Of a stretch of DNA of 64,000 nucleotides, positions 48,116-58,623 are shown in pieces (the stretch's first letter is position 1; each line of letters begins with the position of its first letter). Origin of the DNA: Umezawaea beigongshangensis (GTDB taxonomy: Bacteria > Actinomycetota > Actinomycetes > Mycobacteriales > Pseudonocardiaceae); NCBI RefSeq assembly GCF_016464305.1, contig NZ_JAEIOJ010000001.1, positions 268,588-332,587 of the forward strand, given 5' to 3'. The notes below the pieces were generated by a model. That model worked only from the letters and a program-made list of their open reading frames with translations. It searched no databases and was not told the DNA's origin. Made by a program: the position numbers and the translations under genes.

Positions 48116-49316
48116 CCCCTCCCACCACGGCGCCCAGCGCGGGGGCGAGATCCCCGCGCTGGGCGACCACCACGTCGTCCAGGCCCAGCCACTCGGCCGC
48201 GTGCCGCAGCTCCGCCGCGAGTTCGACGGCGACGCGTCCGTGGTCGCTCCCCGGCTCGGCGAAGGCGCTCTGCACGCGCAGCACCCGCGCGGCCCGGTCG
48301 GCCTTGAGGTCGACCCGGCCGACGAGGTCGCCGTCGAGCAGGAACGGGAACACGTAGTAGCCGTGCACGCGCTTCGGCTCCGGCACGTAGATCTCGATGC
48401 GGTAGTGGAAGCCGAAGATCCGCTCGGTGCGGGCGCGCTCCCAGATCAGCGGGTCGAACGGGCACAGCAGGGCCCGCCCGGTGACCGCGCGCGGCACCCG
48501 CGCCGCGGTGTGCCGGTATGCGGGCGCCGACCAGCCCCGCACCTGCACCGGCTCCAGCACGCCCTCCTCGACCAGCGCCCCGATCGCGGGGCGCGTGACC
48601 GCGCGGCCGAGCCGGTAGTAGTCGGCGAGGTCGGCCTCCGTCGCCACGCCGTGCGCGGTCGCCGCCCGGCGGATCAGCTCGCGCGCGCCCTCCTCCGCGT
48701 CGACCCGGCGGGACAGCACCTCGGGCGGCAGCACCCGCTCCACGAGGTCGTACTGCCGCTCGAACCCCCTGCGGGTGCCCGTCGTGAGGACGCCGACGGC
48801 GAACAGGTGCTCGCACAGCCGCTTGACCAGCGACCAGTCCCACCACGGCCCCGCGCGCCGCGGCCCGTCGCCGACGAGCGCCCGCTCCAGCGCCCCGGCG
48901 CCGATCGGGCCCAGCTCCTTCACCGCGGCGAGGATGTCCTCCACGAGCTGAGGCGCGCCCTCGGCGGTGCGCGGGTCGTGCGCCCAGCGCAGCTTCTTCG
49001 CCCCGGAGTGCAGCAGCGGCCAGTCCTCCACCGGGATCAGGCTCGCCTCGTGCGCCCACGTCTCCACCAGCAACCGCGGTCGCCGCTTGTCGTGCGACCA
49101 CGCGGCGGCGTCGAGCAGCTCGGGGGCGTAGGACCCGAGACGGCTGAACACGGGCGCGTAGTGCGCGCGCACGGCGACGTTGACGGAGTCGAGCTGGAGC
49201 AGCTGGGTGCGCGCCAGCACCCGTTGCAGGTGCCGCCGGGTCGGTTCGGCCGCCGGACGCGGATCAGCGAACCCCTGCGCCGCCAGTGCGATCCGTCGGG
49301 CGACCGCCGCGCTCAT
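48096..49316 (-). CDS. YcaQ-like winged-helix protein (interstrand crosslink glycosylase family)
   Basis: A 406-residue member of the HTH_42/YcaQ family of DNA glycosylases that unhook alkylated bases and interstrand crosslinks. Recognisable blocks are LLQLDSVNVAVRAHYAPVFSRLG near residue 40, HEASLIP, tandem winged helices in the middle, and the C-terminal CPFDPLIWERARTERIFGFHYRIEIY followed by KRVHGYYVFPFLLDGDLVGRVDLKADR (in adjoining parts). The QxD-type motif QLD of the family is present at LLQLDSV. ATG at 49316 lacks a clear ribosome site. Some relatives protect natural-product producers from their own DNA-damaging metabolites. Confidence 0.88.
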   Translation of the reverse strand: MSAAVARRIALAAQGFADPRPAAEPTRRHLQRVLARTQLLQLDSVNVAVRAHYAPVFSRLGSYAPELLDAAAWSHDKRRPRLLVETWAHEASLIPVEDWPLLHSGAKKLRWAHDPRTAEGAPQLVEDILAAVKELGPIGAGALERALVGDGPRRAGPWWDWSLVKRLCEHLFAVGVLTTGTRRGFERQYDLVERVLPPEVLSRRVDAEEGARELIRRAATAHGVATEADLADYYRLGRAVTRPAIGALVEEGVLEPVQVRGWSAPAYRHTAARVPRAVTGRALLCPFDPLIWERARTERIFGFHYRIEIYVPEPKRVHGYYVFPFLLDGDLVGRVDLKADRAARVLRVQSAFAEPGSDHGRVAVELAAELRHAAEWLGLDDVVVAQRGDLAPALGAVVGGVSSPTS

Positions 49317-49369
49317 CGTCTGCACGGTCGACGATGCTTCCACGAGCCCCCGACAGTTCCAGCGCGGCG

Positions 49370-50284
49370 TCAGCCGCGCACCGGCTCCGGTTCCGCCACG
49401 ACGCGGGGACGGCGTTCGGCGCGCACGACGAGGACCACGGCGATCAGCACGAGCACACCGCCCGCGAACTGGACCACGCCGAAGCGCTCGTGCGCCAGCG
49501 CGACGCCGAGCAGCACCGCGATCACCGGGTTGACGTAGGCGTAGGTCGCCACGGTCGACACCGGCAGCTTCCCCATCACGAACACGTACGAGCTGAACGC
49601 GAGCAGCGAGCCGAACACCACCAGGTAGCTCCAGGCCAGCCAGGACGACGTCGTGACCTCTGCGAGGTCGACCCGCTCCCCGGTGAGCAGCGAGCCGACC
49701 AGCAGCGCGGCCCCACCGGCGATCATCTCCAGCGCGGACAGCGCGAACGGGTTGGCGGGCACGGGGAGCTTCGTCCCGGCGAACGTGCCGACGGCCCAGC
49801 TCAGCGCGGCGAGCAGCACCAGCCACGGCCCCCACCACGCCGTGCCGTGCGTGCCGCCCTCGTTCCCGCCGAGCAGGAGCAGCAGCGCGAGACCGGCGAA
49901 CCCGACGGCCACGCCGAGGAACGTCACGGTCGGCGGCCGTTCACCGCTGAGCGTGCGCAGCAGCACCACGTACAGCGGCACGGACGCGATCAGCAGCGCG
50001 GCGAGCGCGGAGGGCACGTGCTGCTCGGCCACGCTGACCAGGCCGTTCCCGCCCGCGGGCAGCAGCACCCCCAGCAGCGCCGCCGTGCCGAGCTGGGCGC
50101 GGGTCACCCGCAGCGCGCGCCACCCCGCCACGAGCCCGACCACCAGCGCCAGCACGAGCCCGGCGACCAGGAAGCGCGCCCCGGCGGACAGCAGCGGGGG
50201 CATCGACTCGATGGTGAAGCGGATTCCCAGGTAGGTCGATCCCCACACGACGTACACGACCCCGAGGGCCAGCCATCTGCTCAC
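49370..50284 (-). CDS. EamA/DMT-superfamily permease
   Basis: A 304-residue drug/metabolite transporter with ten predicted membrane helices in two EamA repeats; the second repeat starts near residue 150. Typical blocks are VVYVVWGSTYLGIRFTIE at the start, PLYVVLLRTLSGERPP in the first repeat and YAYVNPVIAVLLGVALAHERFG in the second. It is closest in style to RhaT/YedA-type exporters of amino acids or metabolites. The substrate is unknown. GTG at 50284 is chosen because it opens directly into the first helix; upstream in-frame codons read through the 22-bp repeat array and are unlikely to be coding. Confidence 0.87.
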   Translation of the reverse strand: MSRWLALGVVYVVWGSTYLGIRFTIESMPPLLSAGARFLVAGLVLALVVGLVAGWRALRVTRAQLGTAALLGVLLPAGGNGLVSVAEQHVPSALAALLIASVPLYVVLLRTLSGERPPTVTFLGVAVGFAGLALLLLLGGNEGGTHGTAWWGPWLVLLAALSWAVGTFAGTKLPVPANPFALSALEMIAGGAALLVGSLLTGERVDLAEVTTSSWLAWSYLVVFGSLLAFSSYVFVMGKLPVSTVATYAYVNPVIAVLLGVALAHERFGVVQFAGGVLVLIAVVLVVRAERRPRVVAEPEPVRG

Positions 50285-50311
50285 ACCCCCACGCTGCCAG
50301 ATCCCTCCCCG

Positions 50312-50382
50312 CGAGTTGAGCGTTCGAGCACCACGAGTTGAGCGTTCGGGCACCGCGAGTTGAGCGTTCGGGCACCACGAGT
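50312..50382 (+). repeat. array A of a 22-bp tandem repeat
   Basis: Three full units start at 50312, 50334 and 50356, with a fourth partial unit (CGAGT) at 50378. Each contains the invariant 13-base core GAGTTGAGCGTTC followed by a variable CGAGCACCA/CGGGCACCR-type tail. The array lies in the 170-base gap between the divergent permease and GNAT genes. The same core occurs inverted at 52515-52580. Confidence 0.85.
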
Positions 50383-50441
50383 CGGACGGGGAGAAGACGA
50401 TCACCCGCAGGGGTGGCCCACGAGCGTCCCGGAGGGACGAC

Positions 50442-50447
50442 TAGGTT
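50442..50447 (+). promoter_or_regulatory. -10 hexamer of leaderless GNAT gene
   Basis: TAGGTT, then seven bases, then the ATG at 50455. It lies 60 bases downstream of repeat array A. Confidence 0.5.
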
Positions 50448-50454
50448 GCCGCAC

Positions 50455-51000
50455 ATGGCCGATGCAGAGGTGCGCCCCGCACGACCGTCGGACGTCGCCG
50501 AGATCGCGCGCATCCAGCGCGACACGTGGCGCGTCGCCTACGCCGAGATCCTTCCCCCCGAGGTGGTTGAGGGGCTGGACAACGAGGGCGCGTGGCGCGC
50601 GGCCGTCGCCGACGACCGCGTGCTCGTCGCCACGGAGGGCGGTGTCGTCGTCGGGTTCTGCCAGGCCGGGCCCGCGCCGGAGCCGGAGGTCGCGAACGCC
50701 GACGGCTCGCTGCCCGCCGACGCGGCCACGACGGCACTGGTCGGCACGCTGCTCGTGGAGCCCCGCTGGGGACGGCGCGGGCACGCCGGACGCCTGCTCG
50801 CCGCCGCCGCGCACGTGCTGCGCAACGCGGGCGCCACCCGTGGCATCGCGTGGGTTCCGCAGGCCGACCGGGCGTCGACCAGCTTCTACGAGCACGCCGG
50901 CTGGCTGCCCGACGGAACGGTCCGCACGCTCGACGCGGCCGGGCGCCCCCTCCGGGAGATCAGGGTTTCCGGGGGGCTGTCCCTACTCCTGGAACCGTGA
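50455..51000 (+). CDS. GNAT-family N-acetyltransferase
   Basis: A 181-residue acetyltransferase. The N-terminal DVAEIARIQRDTWRVAYAEILPPEVVE is typical of the GNAT group annotated YobR/PhnO-like; the acetyl-CoA loop region is LVEPRWGRRGHAGRLLAAAAH near residue 100 (R/Q-x-x-G-x-A type, here RRGHAG), and STSFYEHAGW is the conserved motif B. The substrate is unknown. The start at 50455 has no close ribosome site and follows the leaderless pattern. It precedes the YqaA-like gene by 46 bases on the same strand. Confidence 0.87.
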   Translation: MADAEVRPARPSDVAEIARIQRDTWRVAYAEILPPEVVEGLDNEGAWRAAVADDRVLVATEGGVVVGFCQAGPAPEPEVANADGSLPADAATTALVGTLLVEPRWGRRGHAGRLLAAAAHVLRNAGATRGIAWVPQADRASTSFYEHAGWLPDGTVRTLDAAGRPLREIRVSGGLSLLLEP

Positions 51001-51046
51001 CCGGCTTGTTACCCTCGCCGAGTCCTCGACGCCCGGGAGGCACTGT

Positions 51047-51544
51047 TTGCTCGTCTGGTTGGGTCTGGCCTTCGGCATCGCGGCAGGTTCCGCTCTGGTT
51101 CCGCTCATCAGCGTCGAGCTCTTCGTGATCGGCCTGGTGAGCCAGCAGCCGCACATCTCGTGCTGGTGGCTCGGCGGCGCCGTCGCTCTCGGCCAGGTCG
51201 GCGGGAAGCTCGTGTACTTCCTCGCGGCGCGCGGGTCGTTGCACCTGCCGTCGTTCCTCAAGCGGCGCGAACGGCCGGTGCGCGAGCTGTCACCGCGACG
51301 TGCCCGCTGGGCCGCGCGGCTGGAGGTGGTGCGCGAGCGCTGCCACGAGCACCCGCACTGGATGTTCGGCACGCACGCCGTGGCGTCCGTGGTGGGGATG
51401 CCGCCGTTCATGTTCACGACCGTCCTCGCGGGTCTGGCCGGCATGTCCGTCCGCACCTACGTGGCCACCGGTGTGCTGGGCCGCTTCGCCCGCTACACCG
51501 CGCTCGCCGCCTCGCCCGCCGCGATGGTCGGTCTCCTCCACTGA
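51047..51544 (+). CDS. small YqaA/VTT-like membrane protein
   Basis: A 165-residue membrane protein with about three or four hydrophobic helices: one at the extreme N-terminus (LVWLGLAFGIAAGSALVPLI), one around GGAVALGQVGGKLVYFLAA, and two in the C-terminal half (VVGMPPFMFTTVLAGLAGM, YVATGVLGRFARYTALAA). The GMPP...GRFARY pattern recalls the YqaA branch of the VTT/DedA membrane proteins. TTG at 51047 is proposed as the start, since GGGAGG lies six bases before it and no ATG or GTG fits. Function unknown. Confidence 0.68.
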   Translation: MLVWLGLAFGIAAGSALVPLISVELFVIGLVSQQPHISCWWLGGAVALGQVGGKLVYFLAARGSLHLPSFLKRRERPVRELSPRRARWAARLEVVRERCHEHPHWMFGTHAVASVVGMPPFMFTTVLAGLAGMSVRTYVATGVLGRFARYTALAASPAAMVGLLH

Positions 51545-51634
51545 TCATCAGTACCGCTGGCCAAAGAGCGCACTCGAAGGTCTCCTCGGGGTGAAAGAGG
51601 CCCCGACCTGCGGAGTTCGACACCGGAGGGGCGC

Positions 51635-51640
51635 TAACTT
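51635..51640 (+). promoter_or_regulatory. -10 hexamer of leaderless Scr1-type regulator gene
   Basis: TAACTT, then eight bases, then the ATG at 51649. No ribosome site is present. Confidence 0.4.
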
Positions 51641-51648
51641 GTCCGGCC

Positions 51649-52500
51649 ATGAGGGAGTCGAAGCCGCGGATCACCACGGCGCACAGCCGGGAGCTGGGCG
51701 AGGAGCTGCGCCGGGCGCGCAAGCGGGCCGAACGCACCGGCGTGGACGTGTGCGAGGAACTGGAGTGGTCCCCCGCCAAGCTCTCCAAGCTGGAGCAGGG
51801 CTGGCGCCGCACCAGTGACGTCGAGATCGCGCTCCTGCTCGGACGCTGCGGCACCGACCGCGCCACCCGCGACCGCATCTTCCGCCTGGCCGCCGAGCAC
51901 GACACGGGTTATCTGGTGCGCCCGCACGACCAGCAGGTGCCCGACACGTTGCTGTGCTTGACCATCCACGAGCGGGCCGCGCAGAGCCTGTGCAAGTACG
52001 AGCCGATGATGATCCCCGGACTCCTCCAGACCGAGGACTACGCGCGGGCGATGATGAGCTCCTACGTCACCGAGCACGACGGCTCCATCGAACCGTTCGT
52101 GCTCGCCCGCATGGAGCGACAGGAGGTGCTGGGCCAGCGGAAGCACACGTTCTTCGTGCACGAAGCGGCGCTGCGCGGAGTGGTCGGCGATCGGAGGATC
52201 ATGCGCGACCAGCTGCTCCACGTCACGCTGATGTGCTCCTGGGAGGGGATCACGATCCGGATCGTGCCGTTCGCGGCGGGCAACCACCTGTCGGTGCAAA
52301 CCGCTCACGCGCTCATGACCTTTTCGGCCACCACCAGTCCGGTCGCCTACGTGGAGACCGATGCCGCCACGCTCTTCCTGGACGACGACGCAGCGATCGG
52401 CACGTACCTGCGCAAGCAGACGACTCTCGCCGAACTCGCGCTCGGTCCGGACGAATCCCGGTCGGTGCTCGCCCGCTGGGCCGACACCTACGACCGGTGA
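51649..52500 (+). CDS. XRE regulator with DUF5753 (Scr1-type)
   Basis: A 283-residue protein with an N-terminal Cro/cI helix-turn-helix (LGEELRRARKRAERTGVDV, then WSPAKLSKLEQGWRRTSD) and the large DUF5753 effector domain (LCKYEPMMIPGLLQTEDYARAMM, IRIVPFAAGNHLSVQTAHALMTF). In streptomycetes such genes nearly always precede a DUF397 partner gene and act as a toxin-antitoxin-like or WhiJ-type developmental pair. No DUF397 frame follows here; instead the convergent gap holds repeat array B. This is therefore an orphan. It lies between the two inverted repeat arrays. Confidence 0.9.
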   Translation: MRESKPRITTAHSRELGEELRRARKRAERTGVDVCEELEWSPAKLSKLEQGWRRTSDVEIALLLGRCGTDRATRDRIFRLAAEHDTGYLVRPHDQQVPDTLLCLTIHERAAQSLCKYEPMMIPGLLQTEDYARAMMSSYVTEHDGSIEPFVLARMERQEVLGQRKHTFFVHEAALRGVVGDRRIMRDQLLHVTLMCSWEGITIRIVPFAAGNHLSVQTAHALMTFSATTSPVAYVETDAATLFLDDDAAIGTYLRKQTTLAELALGPDESRSVLARWADTYDR

Positions 52501-52514
52501 GGACCCACCCGCGA

Positions 52515-52580
52515 TGCTCGAACGCTCAACTCACCCTGCTCGAACGCTCAACTCAGCCTGCCTGAACGCTCAACTCGCGG
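52515..52580 (-). repeat. array B of the 22-bp repeat, inverted relative to array A
   Basis: Three units, 22 bases apart, with the core GAGTTGAGCGTTC on the minus strand; on the plus strand the core complement ends at 52532, 52554 and 52576. The tails differ from those of array A, so selection appears to act on the 13-base core and the period. The array fills most of the 90-base convergent gap between the Scr1-type gene and the TPR gene. Confidence 0.85.
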
Positions 52581-52590
52581 ACGTGAGAAG

Positions 52591-55136
<2,546 letters not shown>

Positions 55137-55143
55137 CTACGCG

Positions 55144-55178
55144 GACGGCCGCGGGTGCTCGAAGCACCCGCGGCCGTC
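55144..55178 (-). terminator. 16-bp perfect hairpin after pnp
   Basis: GACGGCCGCGGGTGCT and AGCACCCGCGGCCGTC around the loop CGA, 17 bases past the pnp stop. It is one of the two longest perfect stems I found, equal to the one after rpsO. It may end pnp transcription or stop 3' exonucleases. It argues against the longer start of the M16 gene. Confidence 0.75.
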
Positions 55179-55194
55179 ACGTCGTGACTCGTGC

Positions 55195-57429
55195 TCACTG
55201 TGCAGGAGCCGCCTCGGCGTCGGCCGGGACGTCCGTCGCGGGCGTGCTCGCCGCGTCGGTGTCCTCCTCGACGAGGACCAGGCTGATCTTGCCGCGCTGG
55301 TCGATGTCGGCGATCTCCACGCGGAGCTTGTCGCCGACCTTGACGACGTCCTCCACCTTGTTGATGCGCTTGCCGCTGCCCAGCTTCGAGATGTGGACGA
55401 GACCGTCCTTGCCCGGCAGCAGGGAGACGAACGCGCCGAACGCCGCGGTCTTGACCACGGTGCCCAGGAAGCGCTCGCCGACCTTCGGCAGCTGCGGGTT
55501 GGCGATGGCGTTGATCATGTCGATCGCCGCCTCGGCCGACGGGCCGTCCGCCGCACCGACGTAGATCGTGCCGTCGTCCTCGATGGAGATGTCGGCGCCG
55601 GTCTGCTCGGTGATCGAGTTGATCATCTTGCCCTTCGGGCCGATGACCTCGCCGATCTTGTCGGTCGGGATCTTGACCGACGTGACGCGCGGCGAGAACG
55701 GGCTCATCTCGTCCGGGCTGTCGATGGCCTCGGCCATGACCTCCAGGATGGTCAGGCGCGCGTCGCGGGCCTGACCCAGCGCCCGGCCGAGCACCTCGGA
55801 CGGGATGCCGTCGAGCTTGGTGTCGAGCTGGAGCGCGGTCACGAACTCCTTCGTGCCGGCGACCTTGAAGTCCATGTCGCCGAACGCGTCCTCGGCACCG
55901 AGGATGTCGGTCAGCGCGACGTACTCCGTCTTGCCGTCGACCTCGTCGGAGACCAGGCCCATCGCGATGCCCGAGACCGGCGCCTTCAGCGGCACACCGG
56001 CGTTGAGCAGCGACAGCGTGGAGGCGCAGACCGAACCCATCGACGTGGAGCCGTTGGAGCTCAGCGCCTCGGAGACCTGGCGGATCGCGTAGGGGAACTC
56101 GTCGCGCTTGGGCAGCACGGGCACGAGCGCCCGCTCGGCCAGCGCGCCGTGACCGATCTCGCGGCGCTTCGGCGACCCCACCCGGCCGGTCTCACCGGTG
56201 GAGTAGGGCGGGAAGTTGTAGTGGTGCAGGTAGCGCTTGTGCGTCTCGGGGGACAGCGAGTCGATCTGCTGCTCCATGCGCAGCATGTTCAGCGTGGTGA
56301 CACCCAGGATCTGGGTCTCGCCGCGCTCGAACAGCGCCGAGCCGTGCGTCCTCGGGATGACCGCGACCTCGGCGCCCAGCGACCGGATGTCGGTCAGGCC
56401 GCGGCCGTCGATGCGGACCTTGTCGCGCAGGATGCGCTGGCGGACCAGCTTCTTGTTCAGCGAGCGGAACGCCGCGCCGATCTCCTTCTCGCGGCCCTCG
56501 AACTGCTCCGCGAGCTTCTCCAGCGTCGACGCCTTGATCTCGTCGAGCGCGCCCTCGCGCTCCTGCTTGCCCGAGATGGTCAGCGCCTGCGCCAGCTCAC
56601 CGGAGGCGGCCTGCTCGACGGCGGCGAACACGTCGTCGGCGTAGGCCGGGTAGACGGGGAACTCGCCGGTCGGCTTCGCGGCGACCTCGGCCAGCTTGGC
56701 CTGGGCGTCGCACAGCACCTTGATGAACGGCTTCGCGGCCTCCAGACCGGCGGCCACGACCTCCTCGGTGGGAGCGGTCGCGCCCTCGGCGACGAGGTCG
56801 ATCACGCGCTCGGTGGCCTCGGCCTCGACCATCATGATCGCGACGTCGTCACCCACCACGCGGCCGGCGACGACCATGTCGAACACGGCCTTCTCCAGCT
56901 GCTCGTGGGTCGGGAACGCGACCCACTGGCCCTCGATCAGGGCCACGCGCACGCCGCCGATCGGGCCGGAGAAGGGCAGGCCCGCGAGCTGCGTGGACGC
57001 GGACGCGGCGTTGATCGCCACGACGTCGTACAGGTCCTGCGGGTTGAGGCTCATCACCGTGATGACGACCTGGATCTCGTTGCGGAGGCCGTCCACGAAG
57101 GACGGGCGCAGCGGGCGGTCGATCAGGCGGCAGGTGAGGATCGCGTCGGTCGACGGGCGGCCCTCGCGGCGGAAGAACGAGCCGGGGATGCGGCCGGCGG
57201 CGTACATCCGCTCCTCGACGTCCACGGTGAGCGGGAAGAAGTCGAAGTGCTCCTTCGGGTGCTTCGACGCCGTGGTCGCCGACAGCAGCATGGTGTCGTC
57301 GTCCAGGTAGGCGACGACGCTTCCGGCCGCCTGACGGGCCAGGCGGCCCGTCTCGAACCGGATGGTGCGCGAGCCGAACGCGCCGTTGTCGATAACGGCG
57401 GTCGCCTCGTGGATGTCGGTGTCCGTCAT
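55195..57429 (-). CDS. pnp: polyribonucleotide nucleotidyltransferase (PNPase, GpsI)
   Basis: Phosphorolytic 3'-5' exoribonuclease of 744 residues. It shows two RNase PH domains (first: [20 protein letters not shown]; second: [21 protein letters not shown] and [16 protein letters not shown]), an intervening helical domain, a KH domain ([17 protein letters not shown]), and an S1 domain ([19 protein letters not shown]). The catalytic aspartates lie in [14 protein letters not shown]. The tail is Ala/Asp/Pro-rich. ATG at 57429 has a GAGAGG site nine bases upstream. rpsO lies 281 bases upstream; that gap holds the rpsO terminator and, presumably, the pnp promoter. Confidence 0.96.
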   Translation of the reverse strand: MTDTDIHEATAVIDNGAFGSRTIRFETGRLARQAAGSVVAYLDDDTMLLSATTASKHPKEHFDFFPLTVDVEERMYAAGRIPGSFFRREGRPSTDAILTCRLIDRPLRPSFVDGLRNEIQVVITVMSLNPQDLYDVVAINAASASTQLAGLPFSGPIGGVRVALIEGQWVAFPTHEQLEKAVFDMVVAGRVVGDDVAIMMVEAEATERVIDLVAEGATAPTEEVVAAGLEAAKPFIKVLCDAQAKLAEVAAKPTGEFPVYPAYADDVFAAVEQAASGELAQALTISGKQEREGALDEIKASTLEKLAEQFEGREKEIGAAFRSLNKKLVRQRILRDKVRIDGRGLTDIRSLGAEVAVIPRTHGSALFERGETQILGVTTLNMLRMEQQIDSLSPETHKRYLHHYNFPPYSTGETGRVGSPKRREIGHGALAERALVPVLPKRDEFPYAIRQVSEALSSNGSTSMGSVCASTLSLLNAGVPLKAPVSGIAMGLVSDEVDGKTEYVALTDILGAEDAFGDMDFKVAGTKEFVTALQLDTKLDGIPSEVLGRALGQARDARLTILEVMAEAIDSPDEMSPFSPRVTSVKIPTDKIGEVIGPKGKMINSITEQTGADISIEDDGTIYVGAADGPSAEAAIDMINAIANPQLPKVGERFLGTVVKTAAFGAFVSLLPGKDGLVHISKLGSGKRINKVEDVVKVGDKLRVEIADIDQRGKISLVLVEEDTDAASTPATDVPADAEAAPAQ

Positions 57430-57668
57430 GTAGTAGACCTCTCGTCGTTTGCGGGCGCAGCGCACACGGGCGCGGGGATCGCTGTTCGGACGAGGCCGGT
57501 CTTCGATCGAAGTCCCCTGGATTCCCGGCGGGCCCTGCGGGCTCTGCGCCGAACCAGGGAACCACTACCGAGGACCGGCGAACTGTCGTCCCCGTGAGCG
57601 GCGTGCTGCCCCTGTTGGTACTTCTCTTCCCGACCAGGTCCGGTTCTACACCGGTTCCCGGTTGTACG

Positions 57669-57704
57669 CCGAAGGGGAGTGACCCGCTGGTCACTCCCCT
57701 TCGG
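57669..57704 (-). terminator. rpsO terminator, 16-bp perfect stem
   Basis: CCGAAGGGGAGTGACC and GGTCACTCCCCTTCGG around the loop CGCT, six bases past the rpsO stop. No T-tract follows. The rest of the gap to pnp (57430-57668) holds an imperfect palindrome near 57640-57660 and no gene. Confidence 0.85.
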
Positions 57705-57710
57705 GACGTC

Positions 57711-57980
57711 TCACCTGCGCAGGCCGAGCCGCTGGATCAGCGAGCGGTAGCGCTGGATGTCCACCTTGGTCAGGTAGTTGAGCAGACGGCGGCGACGGCC
57801 GACCATCAGCAGCAGACCCCGACGGGAGTGGTGGTCGTGCTTGTGCGTCTTCAGGTGCTCCGTCAGGTCGGCGATGCGCTTGCTCAGCAGCGCGACCTGC
57901 GCCTCGGTGGAACCGGTGTCCGAGTCGTGGACGCCGTACTCCGTGAGGATCGACTTCTTCTGCTCAGTGGTCAGAGCCAC
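57711..57980 (-). CDS. rpsO: 30S ribosomal protein S15
   Basis: The 89-residue product is a full S15: it contains [35 protein letters not shown] and [11 protein letters not shown], the 16S rRNA-binding and loop regions of the family. GTG at 57980 has GAGGAG eight bases upstream. S15 is an early 30S assembly protein that binds the central domain of 16S rRNA. It lies upstream of pnp as in most bacteria, but separated by a strong terminator-like hairpin that may also be the site where the rpsO message is protected or trimmed. Confidence 0.97.
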   Translation of the reverse strand: MALTTEQKKSILTEYGVHDSDTGSTEAQVALLSKRIADLTEHLKTHKHDHHSRRGLLLMVGRRRRLLNYLTKVDIQRYRSLIQRLGLRR

Positions 57981-58085
57981 CTGGTGATCTCCTCGGTTGT
58001 CAGGTCCGTGCGGCCCCGCGCGGATGCGTCGCGGGGTGAGACGGTGCTGGCCGCCACGGACCGCAGCCAGACCCGGTAGACGAGG

Positions 58086-58622
58086 TTACCAGGGATCGTG
58101 CCCGAGCTCGTCCCGGCCGCTCTCCGGCGGGGCCAGCGGTACCGCCGCGACCTGCGTGTACTCGTGTCCGCCCCGCTCCGCGTCGCTGCGCACCAGCACG
58201 ACCTCCCGCGCGGTCCAGCCGGTGGCGGCGGGCGGCTGTGCCACGACGTGCGGCGGGGTGCGGCCCCGCCACCGGGCCACGGTGAGGTGCGGGTGCCAGC
58301 GGTCCGGGTCGGCTCCGGCGGCGAGCGCGACGGCGCGCAGCGCGTCGAGGTCACCGCCCACGCCCGCCCACAGCACCCCGGAGCCGAACGTGCCGAGCGC
58401 GCCCAGCTCCAGGCGCGGGGCCGGCAGGTGGGCGACGCGCTCCAGGCCGTCGATCCGCGCGTCGGTGTCGGCGTCGTCGCCGTGGAAGGCGAGCGTGACG
58501 TGCCACTGAGCGGGGGAGGTCCACCGCAGACCGGGGTGCGCGGCGCGGGCTCCGGCGAGCGCGGCGTCCAGCGCGCGCCGCACGTGCGGCGGCGGGACGA
58601 GCGCCGTGAACAGCCGGGTCAG
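58086..58622 (-). CDS. thpR: RNA 2',3'-cyclic phosphodiesterase (2H family), probable CTG start
   Basis: 2H phosphoesterase that opens 2',3'-cyclic phosphates or seals 2'-5' RNA ends. Both catalytic HxT motifs are present: HVTLAF and HPHLTV. The first ATG/GTG/TTG-type start is GTG at 58583, which would remove the family's first beta strand. In the same frame the upstream codons read TRLFTALVPPP, exactly the usual ThpR beginning (RLFxALxPP). No standard start codon precedes this, so I propose CTG at 58622, two bases past the regulator's stop, with AAGGA upstream. If CTG is not used, the gene is 58086-58583. Confidence 0.8.
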   Translation of the reverse strand: MTRLFTALVPPPHVRRALDAALAGARAAHPGLRWTSPAQWHVTLAFHGDDADTDARIDGLERVAHLPAPRLELGALGTFGSGVLWAGVGGDLDALRAVALAAGADPDRWHPHLTVARWRGRTPPHVVAQPPAATGWTAREVVLVRSDAERGGHEYTQVAAVPLAPPESGRDELGHDPW

Positions 58623-58623
58623 C

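Noticed and set aside
50285..50404. N-terminal extension of the EamA permease through the repeat array
   Set aside because: The extension only translates the repeat (reading as repeated A-R-T-L-N-S-R) and the permease starts naturally at the first membrane helix.
50312..52580. CRISPR array
   Set aside because: The repeats are 22 bases with no unique spacers of constant length, and no cas genes are present.
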